Both the position numbers and the translations under genes were made by a program. The notes beneath the pieces were generated by a model. That model saw nothing but the letters and a program-made list of their open reading frames with translations. It made no database searches and had not been told where the DNA came from. DNA of 64,000 nt from Marivita lacus (GTDB lineage Bacteria; Pseudomonadota; Alphaproteobacteria; Rhodobacterales; Rhodobacteraceae), in assembly GCF_014637725.1 (NCBI RefSeq), contig NZ_BMFC01000001.1, forward strand, positions 64,632-128,631, read 5' to 3'. This document shows positions 45,221 through 54,912 of this stretch, piece after piece (the first letter of the stretch is position 1; each line of letters starts with the position of its first letter).

Positions 45221-46125
45221 CAGGCCAGTTCCTCCAAAACGCGCCGCGCCGCATAGCGCGTGGCGACAAACGCGACCAGCCCTGACAGCGGCGGGATCAG
45301 GATGACCCAGACCCAGCCGATGCCCTGGATGCTCAGATCGGTCAGCACCCCTGCGGTGTCATTGCCCGAGGGCACAAGAACCAGCGCGATGATGCCGGTC
45401 AGCGTGCCAAAGGCCGCCCCGGTCAGGGCGCGCAGGGCAAAGCGCCGGACAAAGGCGCTGGCGATATAGGTGTCCTTGGCCCCGACCAGCCGCAGCACGG
45501 CGATCACCTGCGCATTGGCGGCAAGGGCGGCATTGGCGGCCAGCGTGACCATAGCGGCTGTGGCCGTCGCGATGAGCAGGATCGACGCCCAGCCCAACAA
45601 ACGCAGGCGCGATGCCGCGTCGATCAGCGGACGCCGCCAGCGGGCATGATCGTCCAGCACGGCGGCAGGCGCCTCGGCGGCAAGCCGCAGGCGCAGCCCG
45701 GCGGCATCATAGCCCGTGTCGGTCTCCAGGATGTCGATGAGTTGCGGCAGCGGCAGATCGTCGATGGGCAGGTCCGCGCCCAGCCACGGGATCAGCAGGT
45801 CACGCTGTTCTTCGGGCGTGAGCGCGCGGGCATCGACAATCCCGGGCGTGGTGCGCAGCACGCGCAGCGCCGCTTCGGTCTGGGTGGCGACCTCTCCTGC
45901 CGGGGCCGAGATGCGCAGGGTCGAGGCTTGCGCCAGCTCGTTGCCCCAGCGATCCGCCACGCGTCCCGCAGCCAGCGACAGCGCCAGCGCAAAGACCGCG
46001 AGGAAGGACATCGCGAAGGCGCTGAACAGCGTCAGACGCGCGGTAAAGCCGGTGGGAGGAACGACGCGATCCGCGCGTTCGTCGAATTGCAGCATCCGTG
46101 CTGCGGCCCGCAGATCGAACTTCAC
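45220..46125 (-). CDS. ftsX: Cell-division protein FtsX (ABC-type permease)
   Basis: Membrane partner of FtsE that regulates peptidoglycan hydrolases at the division site. The 301 residues have the FtsX topology: a short cytoplasmic N-terminus with helix one (about 28-52), a periplasmic domain to about 170, then three helices (about 178-200, 225-248, 270-290). It starts inside the ftsE stop (four-base overlap) and overlaps plsC at its end. Conservation is low, so the FtsE partner is strong support. Confidence 0.92.
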   Translation of the reverse strand: MKFDLRAAARMLQFDERADRVVPPTGFTARLTLFSAFAMSFLAVFALALSLAAGRVADRWGNELAQASTLRISAPAGEVATQTEAALRVLRTTPGIVDARALTPEEQRDLLIPWLGADLPIDDLPLPQLIDILETDTGYDAAGLRLRLAAEAPAAVLDDHARWRRPLIDAASRLRLLGWASILLIATATAAMVTLAANAALAANAQVIAVLRLVGAKDTYIASAFVRRFALRALTGAAFGTLTGIIALVLVPSGNDTAGVLTDLSIQGIGWVWVILIPPLSGLVAFVATRYAARRVLEELA

Positions 46126-46799
46126 AGGTCCGCCCCCGCCATCTGAAGCCGCCGGTTCGAGATCCGCAGCACGCGCGTCTGAACCTGCGCCTTGGCGGCG
46201 CGGATCAGGCCCAGATCATGGGTGGCGATCAGGATGGTCTTGCCCATGCGGTTCAGTTCCACGAGCAGCGTCAGAAGGCGTTGCGACATCTCCCAGTCGA
46301 TATTGCCCGTGGGCTCATCGGCGAGGATCACATCCGGCGACATGATCACCGCACGGGCCAGCGCGGCGCGCTGGCGTTCCCCGCCCGACAACTCGGGAGG
46401 CAGCGCATTGGCGCGCGCGGACAGCCCGACCCAGGCCAGCAATTCCCTGAGATTGGCATCCGCCGCATCCGGCTCCTGCCCCGACACCGCCAGCGGCAGG
46501 GCCACGTTTTCGGTCACCGGCAGATGGTCGAGAAACTGGCAGTCCTGATGCACGACACCGATCTTGCGGCGCAGGATCGCGACGTCATCCCGGCTCAGCC
46601 CGCGCACGTCACGGTCGAACAGGCGGACGTGGCCGGCAGTGGCCTGAAGCGCGCCGTAGCACAGTTTGAGAAAGGTGGTCTTGCCCGACCCGGACGGTCC
46701 GGTGAGGAAGTGAAACGACCCCGGCGCGACGTTCAGGGTCATGTCCGTCAACAGTTCTCCGCCGCCGTAACTGTAGGCCACATTTTCCAACTCGATCAC
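46122..46799 (-). CDS. ftsE: Cell-division ATP-binding protein FtsE
   Basis: ABC ATPase that drives FtsX. The 225 residues carry Walker A (LTGPSGSGKTTFLKLCYG, near residue 33), the signature LSGGERQRAALARAV near 138, and Walker B with VILADEPTGNID near 160. This order and length match FtsE rather than lipoprotein-exporter ATPases. First gene of the minus-strand operon ftsE-ftsX-plsC-oxidase, with its promoter in the region before 46983, divergent from the zinc-ribbon gene. Confidence 0.96.
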   Translation of the reverse strand: MIELENVAYSYGGGELLTDMTLNVAPGSFHFLTGPSGSGKTTFLKLCYGALQATAGHVRLFDRDVRGLSRDDVAILRRKIGVVHQDCQFLDHLPVTENVALPLAVSGQEPDAADANLRELLAWVGLSARANALPPELSGGERQRAALARAVIMSPDVILADEPTGNIDWEMSQRLLTLLVELNRMGKTILIATHDLGLIRAAKAQVQTRVLRISNRRLQMAGADL

Positions 46800-46874
46800 G
46801 GCGGTCTTGTCCCTGCCCCTTGTTAGGCGTTGTTGTGCCTGAGCATCGTGCGGGTTTCAATGCGCCGGTGTGGC

Positions 46875-46914
46875 CACAATAGGCATTTACATGCGGTTAG
46901 GCGCGCCTATTGTG
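46875..46914. promoter_or_regulatory. Nested inverted repeats between ftsE and the zinc-ribbon gene
   Basis: CACAATAGGC (46875-46884) and GCCTATTGTG (46905-46914) form a perfect 10-bp inverted repeat with a 20-bp spacer. Inside and overlapping the right arm is the 12-bp palindrome TAGGCGCGCCTA (46898-46909). The element lies in the shared promoter region of ftsE (minus) and the zinc-ribbon gene (plus), so an operator for one or both is likely. Confidence 0.6.
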
Positions 46915-46982
46915 CCTTTTCAACAAGGTACACGGGGGTTGGGCGCAAAATCGCGGCCAGCTGAGTTGGGGGCAACGGGCAA

Positions 46983-47867
46983 ATGCGGCTGAAATGTCCA
47001 AGTTGCGGGGCGCAGTACGAGGTCCCGGATGATGTCATCCCCGAGGATGGCCGGGATGTGCAGTGCTCCAATTGCGGCAACACCTGGTTCCAGGCCCCTG
47101 ACCTCAGCGCCTCTCCCGAAGCGATCGAAGCCGAGGCAAAGGCCCCCAAGGATGCGGTCTGGCATCCGGAGGTGGACGCCGACATTGCCGATCGCCCGTC
47201 GATCAACCAGGACGCCACTCCCGGCAGTTCCACCCCGCCAAACTCACCCAAGCGCCGCGAGCTTGATCCCTCGATTGCCGACATCCTGCGCGAGGAGGCC
47301 GATATCGAGGCCCGCGCCCGCCGTGCCAATGCAGGCGGGATCGAGGAACAGCCCGATCTTGGCCTTCAGGAACCCGAAGACGAAGCCGCCAAGCGCGCGC
47401 GTCAGGCGCAGGAGCGCATGCGCAAGCTGCGCGGCGAAGACACCGAGGCCGCCGCGGCTGCCGCAGCCAGCGCTGCCGTGACGCAGCGTCCGAAATCGCG
47501 GCGCGACATGCTGCCCGACGTGGAAGAAATCAACCAGACCCTCCGCGCGTCGAACGAACGGCGCGAAATGCGCAGCGTGCAGGCCGATCTTGAAGACGAT
47601 GACGAACCGACCGGCGGGTTTCGGCGCGGTTTCATCTACACGATCCTGCTTTTTGCCGTGGCAGCCGCACTTTACATCTACGCGCCGCAATTGTCCGAGT
47701 CCGTGCCGCAGGTGAAGGTGCCGCTGGACAGCTACGTGGCGATGGTCGACCAGGGTCGGGCATGGCTCGATACGCAGATCGCAACGCTCATGAGCCTGAT
47801 CAACGGCGCTTCGGTGGATGCGCCCGCAGAGGCTCCGGCAGACGCACCCGCCACGGACGGGTCGTAA
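46983..47867 (+). CDS. Zinc-ribbon (MJ0042-type) membrane-anchored protein
   Basis: The 294-residue protein begins with a zinc ribbon of the MJ0042 type (MRLKCPSCGAQYEVPDDVI...QCSNCGNTWFQ, with two C-x2-C pairs, residues 1-37). A long, charged, Ala/Glu-rich and probably disordered or coiled region follows, to about residue 210. A single helix, GFIYTILLFAVAAALYIYAP (about 214-234), leaves a short C-terminal tail outside the membrane. Such proteins are common in Rhodobacteraceae beside ftsEX and have no assigned function. Divergent from ftsE; shared regulation is possible through the nested palindromes. Confidence 0.85.
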   Translation: MRLKCPSCGAQYEVPDDVIPEDGRDVQCSNCGNTWFQAPDLSASPEAIEAEAKAPKDAVWHPEVDADIADRPSINQDATPGSSTPPNSPKRRELDPSIADILREEADIEARARRANAGGIEEQPDLGLQEPEDEAAKRARQAQERMRKLRGEDTEAAAAAAASAAVTQRPKSRRDMLPDVEEINQTLRASNERREMRSVQADLEDDDEPTGGFRRGFIYTILLFAVAAALYIYAPQLSESVPQVKVPLDSYVAMVDQGRAWLDTQIATLMSLINGASVDAPAEAPADAPATDGS

Positions 47868-47880
47868 GACGCTGAAAGAT

Positions 47881-47943
47881 ATGGCAGGCTGCCATGACGG
47901 CCCAGCGGATTTGGACCTATCTGTGCAAACGGTCTGGCCCTAA
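47881..47943 (+). promoter_or_regulatory. Candidate operator region upstream of the aminotransferase
   Basis: A small dyad ATGGCAG-G-CTGCCAT lies at 47881-47895. Two degenerate copies of a CTGGACYTAA-like element follow: TTGGACCTAT at 47911-47920 and CTGGCCCTAA at 47934-47943, 23 bp apart. CTGGACYTAA direct repeats are described for TauR, a taurine regulator, upstream of tpa in Rhodobacter. The match is partial (8/10 and 9/10). Confidence 0.4.
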
Positions 47944-48030
47944 CGCCGGATTTCTGTTCCGATCAGAATGGACCTGCCAGAGCGACATTCGCATCCGGCC
48001 CATTGTGATTCTCAAACGGAGGTGACGACC

Positions 48031-49419
48031 ATGGACGGTACATTGACCAAGAACGACCTGAGCCACGTGGTCGAAGCCGATCGCGCCCATGTCTGGCACC
48101 ACCTGATCCAGCACAAGCCGTTCGAGACCAACGATCCCCGGATCATCGTCGAGGGCAAGGGCATGCGGGTCTGGGACCAGAAGGGCAAGGAGCACCTTGA
48201 TGCCGTGTCGGGCGGTGTCTGGACTGTGAACGTGGGCTACGGCCGTGAAAGCATCGCCAAGGCGGTCTATGACCAGCTGATCAAGCTGAACTACTTTGCC
48301 GGGTCCGCCGGGTCGATCCCCGGTGCACTGTTTTCGGAAAAGCTGATCTCGAAGATGCCGGGCATGACCCGCGTCTACTATACGAACTCCGGGTCCGAGG
48401 CGAACGAGAAAGCCTTCAAGATGATCCGCCAGATCGCGCACAAGCGCTATGGCGGCACCAAGCACAAGATCCTTTACCGCGACCGCGATTACCACGGCAC
48501 GACCATCGGCTGCCTGTCGGCGGGCGGTCAGGACGAGCGCAACGCGCAGTACGGGCCGTTCACGCCCGGTTTCGTGCGTGTGCCGCATTGCCTTGAGTAC
48601 CGCGCGGGCGATCAGGGCGCACCGACCGAGAATTACGGCGAATGGGCCGCGGACCAGATCGAACAGGTGATCCTGCGCGAAGGCCCGGACACCGTCGGCG
48701 GCCTGTGCCTCGAGCCGGTGACTGCAGGTGGTGGCGTGATCACCCCGCCGCAGGGCTACTGGGACCGCGTGCAGGAGATTTGCCGCAAGTACGACATCCT
48801 GCTGCATATCGACGAAGTGGTCTGCGGCGTGGGCCGCACCGGCACTTGGTTCGGCTATCAGCATTACGGCGTGCAGCCTGACATGGTGACGATGGCCAAG
48901 GGTGTCGCCTCTGGCTATGCCGCGATTGCCTGCCTTGTGACCACCGAGGACGTGTTCTCGATGTTCAAGGACAATGCGGATGATCCGATGAACTATTTCC
49001 GCGACATCTCGACCTTTGGTGGCTGTACGGCCGGCCCGGCAGCGGCGCTGGAAAACATGCGGATCATCGAAGACGAAGGCCTGCTCGAGAACACGACCGA
49101 AATCGGCCACTACATGCTCGACCAGCTTCACGCTTTGGCAGACAAGCATGCGGTCATCGGCAATGTGCGCGGCAAGGGCCTGTTCCTGGGCGCCGAACTG
49201 GTCGAGGACCGCGAAACCCGCAAGCCGATGGCGGAAAAGCGGGTCCAGAAGGTGGTGGCCGACTGCATGCAGCAGGGTATCATCATCGGGGCCACCAACC
49301 GCTCGTTGCCGGGCTACAACAACACGCTCTGCTTCAGCCCCGCACTGATCGCCACCAAGGACGACATCGACCAGATCATCGCCTCGGTCGACGAAGCCCT
49401 GGGCCGCGAATTTGCGTGA
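48031..49419 (+). CDS. tpa: Taurine-pyruvate aminotransferase-like class III aminotransferase
   Basis: PLP-dependent transaminase that would move the amino group of taurine to pyruvate. The 462 residues start ...DLSHVVEADRAHVWHHLIQHKPFE, a pattern characteristic of Tpa. The PLP-phosphate site YTNSGSEANEKAFKMIRQ is near residue 118, the pyridine-stacking Asp is in LLHIDEVVCGVGRTGTW near 258, and the Schiff-base Lys in MVTMAKGVASGYA near 290. ATG at 48031 follows GGAGG; the frame is open to 47968 but without a ribosome site. The GNAT gene overlaps its end by four bases. No taurine transport genes are here, so a related omega-amino acid is possible. Confidence 0.75.
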   Translation: MDGTLTKNDLSHVVEADRAHVWHHLIQHKPFETNDPRIIVEGKGMRVWDQKGKEHLDAVSGGVWTVNVGYGRESIAKAVYDQLIKLNYFAGSAGSIPGALFSEKLISKMPGMTRVYYTNSGSEANEKAFKMIRQIAHKRYGGTKHKILYRDRDYHGTTIGCLSAGGQDERNAQYGPFTPGFVRVPHCLEYRAGDQGAPTENYGEWAADQIEQVILREGPDTVGGLCLEPVTAGGGVITPPQGYWDRVQEICRKYDILLHIDEVVCGVGRTGTWFGYQHYGVQPDMVTMAKGVASGYAAIACLVTTEDVFSMFKDNADDPMNYFRDISTFGGCTAGPAAALENMRIIEDEGLLENTTEIGHYMLDQLHALADKHAVIGNVRGKGLFLGAELVEDRETRKPMAEKRVQKVVADCMQQGIIIGATNRSLPGYNNTLCFSPALIATKDDIDQIIASVDEALGREFA

Positions 49420-50117
49420 GTGATCCCCTGATCACGGGCCAGCGCTTGAATGCGCTGGGCCAACCCATCGGTTTGCCCCTTGCCGATACATCACCCCGCC
49501 CGGTGCCCCCGCGCACCGACATGGTGGGGCGTTATTGTTCCGTGGTGCCGTTATCGCCGGACCATGCGGATGATCTGTATTCGGCGTTCCGCGCGGATCA
49601 CGAGGATCACATCTGGACGTATCTTCCCAACGGCCCCTACCACGATCCCGCCGATTTCCGCGCATGGGTCGATCAAGCCGTCACATGGGATGATCCGCTG
49701 ATGCACGCCATCCTCGTGAACGGGCGCGCGCTGGGTCATGCCAGCTACCTGCGGATCACACCTGCCAGTGCCAGCATCGAGGTCGGGTTCATCACCCTGT
49801 CTCCAGCTCTGCAACGCACCCGTGCTGCGACCGAGTTTCAGTTCCTGATGATGCAGCGCGCCTTTGAGGACCTGGGCTATCGACGCTATGAATGGAAATG
49901 CGATGCGCTGAACGCGCCGTCGCGCAAGGCAGCGCTGCGGCTGGGCTTCACCTATGAAGGCACGTTCCGGCAGGCGACCCACTACAAGGGCCGAAACCGC
50001 GACACTGCGTGGTTCTCGATCCTCGACGGTGAGTGGCCCGCGCTGAAGCAGCGGTTCGTGCGGTGGCTGTCGCCCGACAATTTCGACGCCCACGGGATGC
50101 AGAAATCCGCGCTCTGA
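49416..50117 (+). CDS. GNAT family N-acetyltransferase (RimJ/RimL type)
   Basis: The 233-residue acetyl-CoA-dependent transferase resembles the RimJ/RimL-type acetyltransferases that modify N-terminal amino groups or small amines. The C-terminal half shows VGFITLSPALQRTRAATEFQFLMMQRAFEDLGYRRYEWKCDALNAPSRKAALRLGFTYEGTFRQATHYKGRNRDTAWFSIL, the usual acetyl-CoA-binding and beta-bulge region. The GTG start at 49416 overlaps the aminotransferase stop (GTGA), so the two are translationally coupled. The acceptor is unknown. Confidence 0.88.
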   Translation: MSDPLITGQRLNALGQPIGLPLADTSPRPVPPRTDMVGRYCSVVPLSPDHADDLYSAFRADHEDHIWTYLPNGPYHDPADFRAWVDQAVTWDDPLMHAILVNGRALGHASYLRITPASASIEVGFITLSPALQRTRAATEFQFLMMQRAFEDLGYRRYEWKCDALNAPSRKAALRLGFTYEGTFRQATHYKGRNRDTAWFSILDGEWPALKQRFVRWLSPDNFDAHGMQKSAL

Positions 50118-50264
50118 CCGCGCCTGCCTGCCAACCGATCTGCACCGAAATGAGGCGACACCAAGCGGGGCTGTTGCCACGGGGTCAATTCCTGCAGAAA
50201 ACGGCAAACACACCTGCAATATGTGCAATGGTGTTTTTCGAGGAATGCACTATCAAGAGATCAT

Positions 50265-50276
50265 GTTAGCGCTACC
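50265..50276 (+). promoter_or_regulatory. Possible LacI-family operator upstream of the glg operon
   Basis: GTTAGCGCTACC is a near-perfect 12-bp dyad with the central CG step and AGCGCT core typical of LacI-family operators; one of the six pairs is mismatched. It lies about 33 bases before the glgP start, where a repressor would block transcription or early elongation. No LacI-type gene is in the window. Confidence 0.4.
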
Positions 50277-50309
50277 GAAAACTTGTGCACGATTTTGGAA
50301 CACCCCTGG

Positions 50310-52676
50310 ATGACCATGAAAACCGATATTCTGAACCGTCTGAAATACTCTCTGGGCAAGGACGCCGAGAACGCCTCGACCTATGACTGGCGCATCGCGC
50401 TGTCCCTGGTCCTGCGGGATCAGATGGTCGAAACGTGGTTCAGGTCGACCCGGGAAACCTATGCCGCTTCACCCAAGAGGGTCTATTACCTGTCGATGGA
50501 GTTCCTGATCGGGCGGCTGATCGAGGACATGATCGCGAACCTGCGCATGGAGGACACGGTCAAGACCGCGATCGCCGAACTGGGGCAGGATTACGATACC
50601 ATCGTGCATGACGAACCCGACGCCGCGTTGGGCAATGGCGGGCTGGGGCGGCTGGCTGCGTGCTTCATGGATTCGCTGGCCACGCTGGGCATTCCCGCCT
50701 TCGGCTACGGCATCCGCTATGAGCACGGGCTGTTCGAGCAGAGCTTTGCGCAGGGGCAGCAGGTCGAAAAGCCGGAAACATGGCTGACCCAGCGCCATGC
50801 GTGGGAATTCGAGCGCCCGGAGGCGCGGTATCGCATCGGCTTTGGCGGTCATGTCGAACACCGCGACGGCAGCGCACGTTGGCACCCCGGCGAGGTGGTC
50901 ATGGCCACCGCGCATGACACGCCCGTGGTGGGCTGGAACGGCGACTGGGGCAACACGCTGCGGCTGTGGTCGGCGGAGCCGTCCAAGGATTTCGATCTCG
51001 AAAGCTTCAACCGGGGCGATTACCTTGCCGCAGGTCGGTCCGAGGCGCTGGCGCGCACGATCAGCCGGGTGCTGTATCCCGACGACACCACCGAAAGCGG
51101 CAAGGAACTGCGCCTCAAGCAGGAATATTTCTTTACCGCCGCGTCGATCATGGACCTGCTGCGCCGCTATCTGGCCGATCACGACGACATCCGCGATCTG
51201 CCCGACTATGTGGCGATCCAGCTGAACGACACGCACCCGGCCATCGCCGGTCCGGAACTGGTGCGCATTCTGGTGGATGAGCACGGCCTGCCAATGGACG
51301 AGGCGATCCCGCTGACCCGTCGCTGCCTGGCCTACACCAACCACACGCTGCTGCCCGAGGCGCTGGAGCGCTGGAGCGAGCACCTGATGGGCCGCACCCT
51401 GCCGCGTCACCTCGAGATCATCCGCGCCATCGAGCACGCGCACCAGACCGAGTTTCCAGACAGCCCGCGCATTCTGGATCATGGCGATGTGCGCATGGGG
51501 GAATTGGCCTTCATCATGGCCCACAAGGTCAACGGAGTGTCGGCACTGCACACCGAACTGGTGAAACAGACGGTCTTTGCCGATCTGCACCGCATTCACC
51601 CGGACCGGATCATCAACCAGACCAACGGCATCACACCGCGCCGCTGGCTCTATGGCTGCAACCCGTCGCTGCGCCACCTGATCACCGACGCGATCGGCGA
51701 AGGCTGGGTCACCGATCTGGAACAATTGACCGCGCTCAAGGACAAGCGTGACGATGCGGCCTTCATCGACGCGTTCATGGCGTCCAAGCGCGAGAACAAG
51801 GTCAACCTGTCGAACTGGATCGGTCAGACAATGGGCGTCGCGCTCGACCCCGACGCGATGTTCGACGTGCAGATCAAGCGCATCCACGAATACAAGCGCC
51901 AGTTGATGAACCTGCTCGAAACCGTCGCGCTGTGGAACGAGATGCGCGACAATCCGAACGCAGATTGGACCCCGCGCATCAAGATCTTCGGTGGCAAGGC
52001 GGCTCCAGGCTACTTCGTGGCCAAGGACATCATCCGCCTGATCAACGACGTGGCGCAGGTGATCAATGCCGATCCGGTCACGGGCGACAGGCTCAAGATC
52101 GTCTACCCGCCGAATTACAACGTCACCATGGCCGAACGGCTGATCCCTGCGGCGGACCTGTCGGAACAGATCTCGACCGCGGGCAAAGAGGCCTCGGGCA
52201 CCGGCAACATGAAATTCGCCCTGAACGGCGCGCTGACCATCGGCACGCTGGACGGTGCGAACGTGGAAATCCGCGATCATGTCGGGACCGAGAACTTTTT
52301 CCTCTTCGGCCTGACCGCGCAGGAGGTGATGGAGCGCCGCACGCATCACGGCTATTCCCGCGCCGCGATCGAGGCCAGCCCGCGTCTGCAACGGGTTCTG
52401 GGCCAGATTGCCGAAGGACGTTTTGCACCGCAGGACCCAAGCCGCTATCATGGGCTTGTGGGGATGCTTTATGATCACGATTATTTCCTTGTGACCTGTG
52501 ATTTCGACAGCTATTTCGACACGCAGCGTCGCGCCGACATGGTCTACCAGACCCCGGAGAACTGGGCGGCGATGGCGCTTGTCAACACCGCCAGCATGGG
52601 GTGGTTCTCCTCGGATCGCACGATCAAGGGATATGCACATGACATCTGGGGCGCGAAGAGCGTGCTCTCGGCATGA
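50310..52676 (+). CDS. glgP: Glycogen/alpha-glucan phosphorylase
   Basis: Releases glucose 1-phosphate from the non-reducing ends of glycogen. The protein has 788 residues from the ATG at 50310. It has RVYYLSMEFLIGRLIEDMIANL near residue 57, GNGGLGRLAACFMDSLATLGIPAFGYGIRYEHGLF near 110, and the PLP-Lys in ASGTGNMKFALNGALTIGTLDGANVEI near 629. The ATG at 50310 is preferred to the open frame from 50223, which begins with non-homologous residues. First gene of the glg operon; its stop overlaps the glgB start. Confidence 0.95.
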   Translation: MTMKTDILNRLKYSLGKDAENASTYDWRIALSLVLRDQMVETWFRSTRETYAASPKRVYYLSMEFLIGRLIEDMIANLRMEDTVKTAIAELGQDYDTIVHDEPDAALGNGGLGRLAACFMDSLATLGIPAFGYGIRYEHGLFEQSFAQGQQVEKPETWLTQRHAWEFERPEARYRIGFGGHVEHRDGSARWHPGEVVMATAHDTPVVGWNGDWGNTLRLWSAEPSKDFDLESFNRGDYLAAGRSEALARTISRVLYPDDTTESGKELRLKQEYFFTAASIMDLLRRYLADHDDIRDLPDYVAIQLNDTHPAIAGPELVRILVDEHGLPMDEAIPLTRRCLAYTNHTLLPEALERWSEHLMGRTLPRHLEIIRAIEHAHQTEFPDSPRILDHGDVRMGELAFIMAHKVNGVSALHTELVKQTVFADLHRIHPDRIINQTNGITPRRWLYGCNPSLRHLITDAIGEGWVTDLEQLTALKDKRDDAAFIDAFMASKRENKVNLSNWIGQTMGVALDPDAMFDVQIKRIHEYKRQLMNLLETVALWNEMRDNPNADWTPRIKIFGGKAAPGYFVAKDIIRLINDVAQVINADPVTGDRLKIVYPPNYNVTMAERLIPAADLSEQISTAGKEASGTGNMKFALNGALTIGTLDGANVEIRDHVGTENFFLFGLTAQEVMERRTHHGYSRAAIEASPRLQRVLGQIAEGRFAPQDPSRYHGLVGMLYDHDYFLVTCDFDSYFDTQRRADMVYQTPENWAAMALVNTASMGWFSSDRTIKGYAHDIWGAKSVLSA

Positions 52677-54880
52677 CGGATGTGACGCCCCTGATCGACG
52701 CGAGTACAGCGCAGACCATCGCACAGGGGCGGCATGGCGATCCGTTTGCAGTGCTGGGCCTGCACGAGGTGGATGGCGCACTGGTGCTGCGGGCGATGCG
52801 TCCCGAAGCGGACGGCGTGGAGGTGATCGACGCCAAGACTGAGCGGACTTTGGTGACGCTTGATCCCGTAGGCGACGGGCTCTTCGCCGGGGTCATCCCG
52901 CGCCGGAAAAAGCGATTCCCCTACCTGCTGAGGATGACACGGGGCGCCGATGTCTGGGACGAACAGGACGCTTATGCGTTCGGCCCGAAACTGGGCGATC
53001 TGGACGAATATCTTCTGGGCGAAGGCACACATAACCAGCTTTGGGATGCCCTTGGTGCGCATGTCTGCACACATGAGGGCACCGAGGGCACCCATTTCGC
53101 TGTCTGGGCACCCAATGCGCTGCGCGTATCTGTCGTGGGCGATTTCAACGGCTGGGACGGTCGCCGCCACGTGATGCGCAGGCGCGGTGCCACCGGGGTG
53201 CACGAGATTTTCCTGCCCGGCCTTGGGGACGGCACGGTCTACAAGTACGAACTGATCGACGGTGCAGGCAATGTGCTGCCGCTCAAGGCTGATCCGGTGG
53301 GCTTTGGCGCGGAACTGCCGCCTGCGACCGCCTCTGTGGTGCGTGACCTGCGCGGCTATGACTGGGCCGATGCCGGGTGGCTGCAACAGCGCGGTGCCAA
53401 GCAGACGTTCGACCAGCCGATCTCGATCTACGAGGTGCATCTGGAAAGCTGGCGGCGCGTGCCCGAAGAGGGCAACCGATCGCTGACCTATCTTGAACAT
53501 GCGTCGATGCTGGTGGACTACGCCCGCGACATGGGGTTCACCCATATCGAGTTGACGCCGGTGTCGGAATACCCGTTCGGCGGGTCGTGGGGCTATCAGC
53601 CCGTGGGCCTGTTTGCGCCCACCTCGCGCTTTGGCACGCCACAGGAGTTTCGCGCCTTTGTCGATGCCTGCCACGCGGCGGGCCTTGGTCTGATAATCGA
53701 CTGGGTGCCGGGGCATTTCCCGTCGGATGCGCACGGCTTGGGCCGGTTCGATGGCTCTCCGCTCTACGAGCATGCCGACCCCAAGGAAGGGTTCCATCCC
53801 GACTGGAACACGCTGGTCTACAACTACGGCCGCACGGAAGTGCAGAACTTCCTGATTGCAAACGCGAAATTCTGGTTCGAGGAATACCATATCGACGGGC
53901 TGCGCGTGGATGCCGTGGCCTCTATGCTCTACCGCGATTATTCCCGCAAAGAGGGCGAATGGGTGCCCAACAGCCAGGGAGGGCGCGAGAACCTTGAAGC
54001 CATCGCATTCCTGCAACGCATGAACGAACTGGTCTATGCCGCCGATGACAGCATCCTGACCGCAGCCGAGGAAAGCACCGCCTTTCCGGGCGTCAGCGCG
54101 CCGACCAGCACGGGCGGGCTTGGGTTCGGCTTCAAGTGGAACATGGGGTGGATGAACGACACCCTGCGCTACATGGCCGAAGACCCGATCAACCGGAAAT
54201 ACCATCACGACAAGATGACCTTCGGGCTGCACTACGCGTTCTCGGAAAACTTCATCCTGCCGATCAGCCATGACGAGGTGGTGCATGGCAAAGGGTCGAT
54301 GCTGGGCAAGATGCCGGGCGACGACTGGCAGCGCTTTGCCAACCTGCGGGCCTATTACGGGTTCATGTGGGGCCATCCCGGCAAGAAGCTGTTGTTCATG
54401 GGCTGCGAGTTTGCGCAAGCGCAGGAATGGAACAACGAAACCAGTCTGGATTGGCACCTGCTGGACCATCCCCCGCATCAGGGGATGCAACGGCTGGTGC
54501 GCGATCTGAACACGCTCTACCGCGCGACACCTGCGCTTTATCGCAAGGACAGCAGCGAGGACGGGTTTCGCTGGATCGACGGCGGCAATGCGGCGGATTC
54601 GGTGTTTTCGTGGATGCGCTACGGGACCGAAGGCGATGCCCCCGTTCTGGTGGTGGCGAACTTCACCCCCGTGCCGCGCACCAATTACCGCATCGGTGTG
54701 CCGCACAAGGGGCACTGGGCCGAACGGCTCAATTCGGATGCAGCGCTTTACGGAGGGACCGACACGGGCAACGCGCAAGGCGCAGAGGCGCAGGACATCT
54801 CGATGCATGGCTGTGCCTGGTCCATCGAGATCACCGTGCCGCCACTGGCGACCGTGTTCTTTCAACTCGCGACTGACTGA
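52673..54880 (+). CDS. glgB: 1,4-alpha-glucan branching enzyme
   Basis: Introduces alpha-1,6 branches in glycogen. The 735 residues have an N-terminal domain (about 1-110), the CBM48 domain ([24 protein letters not shown], near 143), and the GH13 barrel with [14 protein letters not shown] near 343. The catalytic Asp is in [14 protein letters not shown] near 409, the Glu in [14 protein letters not shown] near 462, and the Asp in [14 protein letters not shown] near 531. ATG overlaps the glgP stop. It lies next to glgC with a 32-base gap. Confidence 0.97.
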   Translation: MTDVTPLIDASTAQTIAQGRHGDPFAVLGLHEVDGALVLRAMRPEADGVEVIDAKTERTLVTLDPVGDGLFAGVIPRRKKRFPYLLRMTRGADVWDEQDAYAFGPKLGDLDEYLLGEGTHNQLWDALGAHVCTHEGTEGTHFAVWAPNALRVSVVGDFNGWDGRRHVMRRRGATGVHEIFLPGLGDGTVYKYELIDGAGNVLPLKADPVGFGAELPPATASVVRDLRGYDWADAGWLQQRGAKQTFDQPISIYEVHLESWRRVPEEGNRSLTYLEHASMLVDYARDMGFTHIELTPVSEYPFGGSWGYQPVGLFAPTSRFGTPQEFRAFVDACHAAGLGLIIDWVPGHFPSDAHGLGRFDGSPLYEHADPKEGFHPDWNTLVYNYGRTEVQNFLIANAKFWFEEYHIDGLRVDAVASMLYRDYSRKEGEWVPNSQGGRENLEAIAFLQRMNELVYAADDSILTAAEESTAFPGVSAPTSTGGLGFGFKWNMGWMNDTLRYMAEDPINRKYHHDKMTFGLHYAFSENFILPISHDEVVHGKGSMLGKMPGDDWQRFANLRAYYGFMWGHPGKKLLFMGCEFAQAQEWNNETSLDWHLLDHPPHQGMQRLVRDLNTLYRATPALYRKDSSEDGFRWIDGGNAADSVFSWMRYGTEGDAPVLVVANFTPVPRTNYRIGVPHKGHWAERLNSDAALYGGTDTGNAQGAEAQDISMHGCAWSIEITVPPLATVFFQLATD

Positions 54881-54912
54881 ACAGGGACATGACACACAGG
54901 GGGAGGAAAGAC

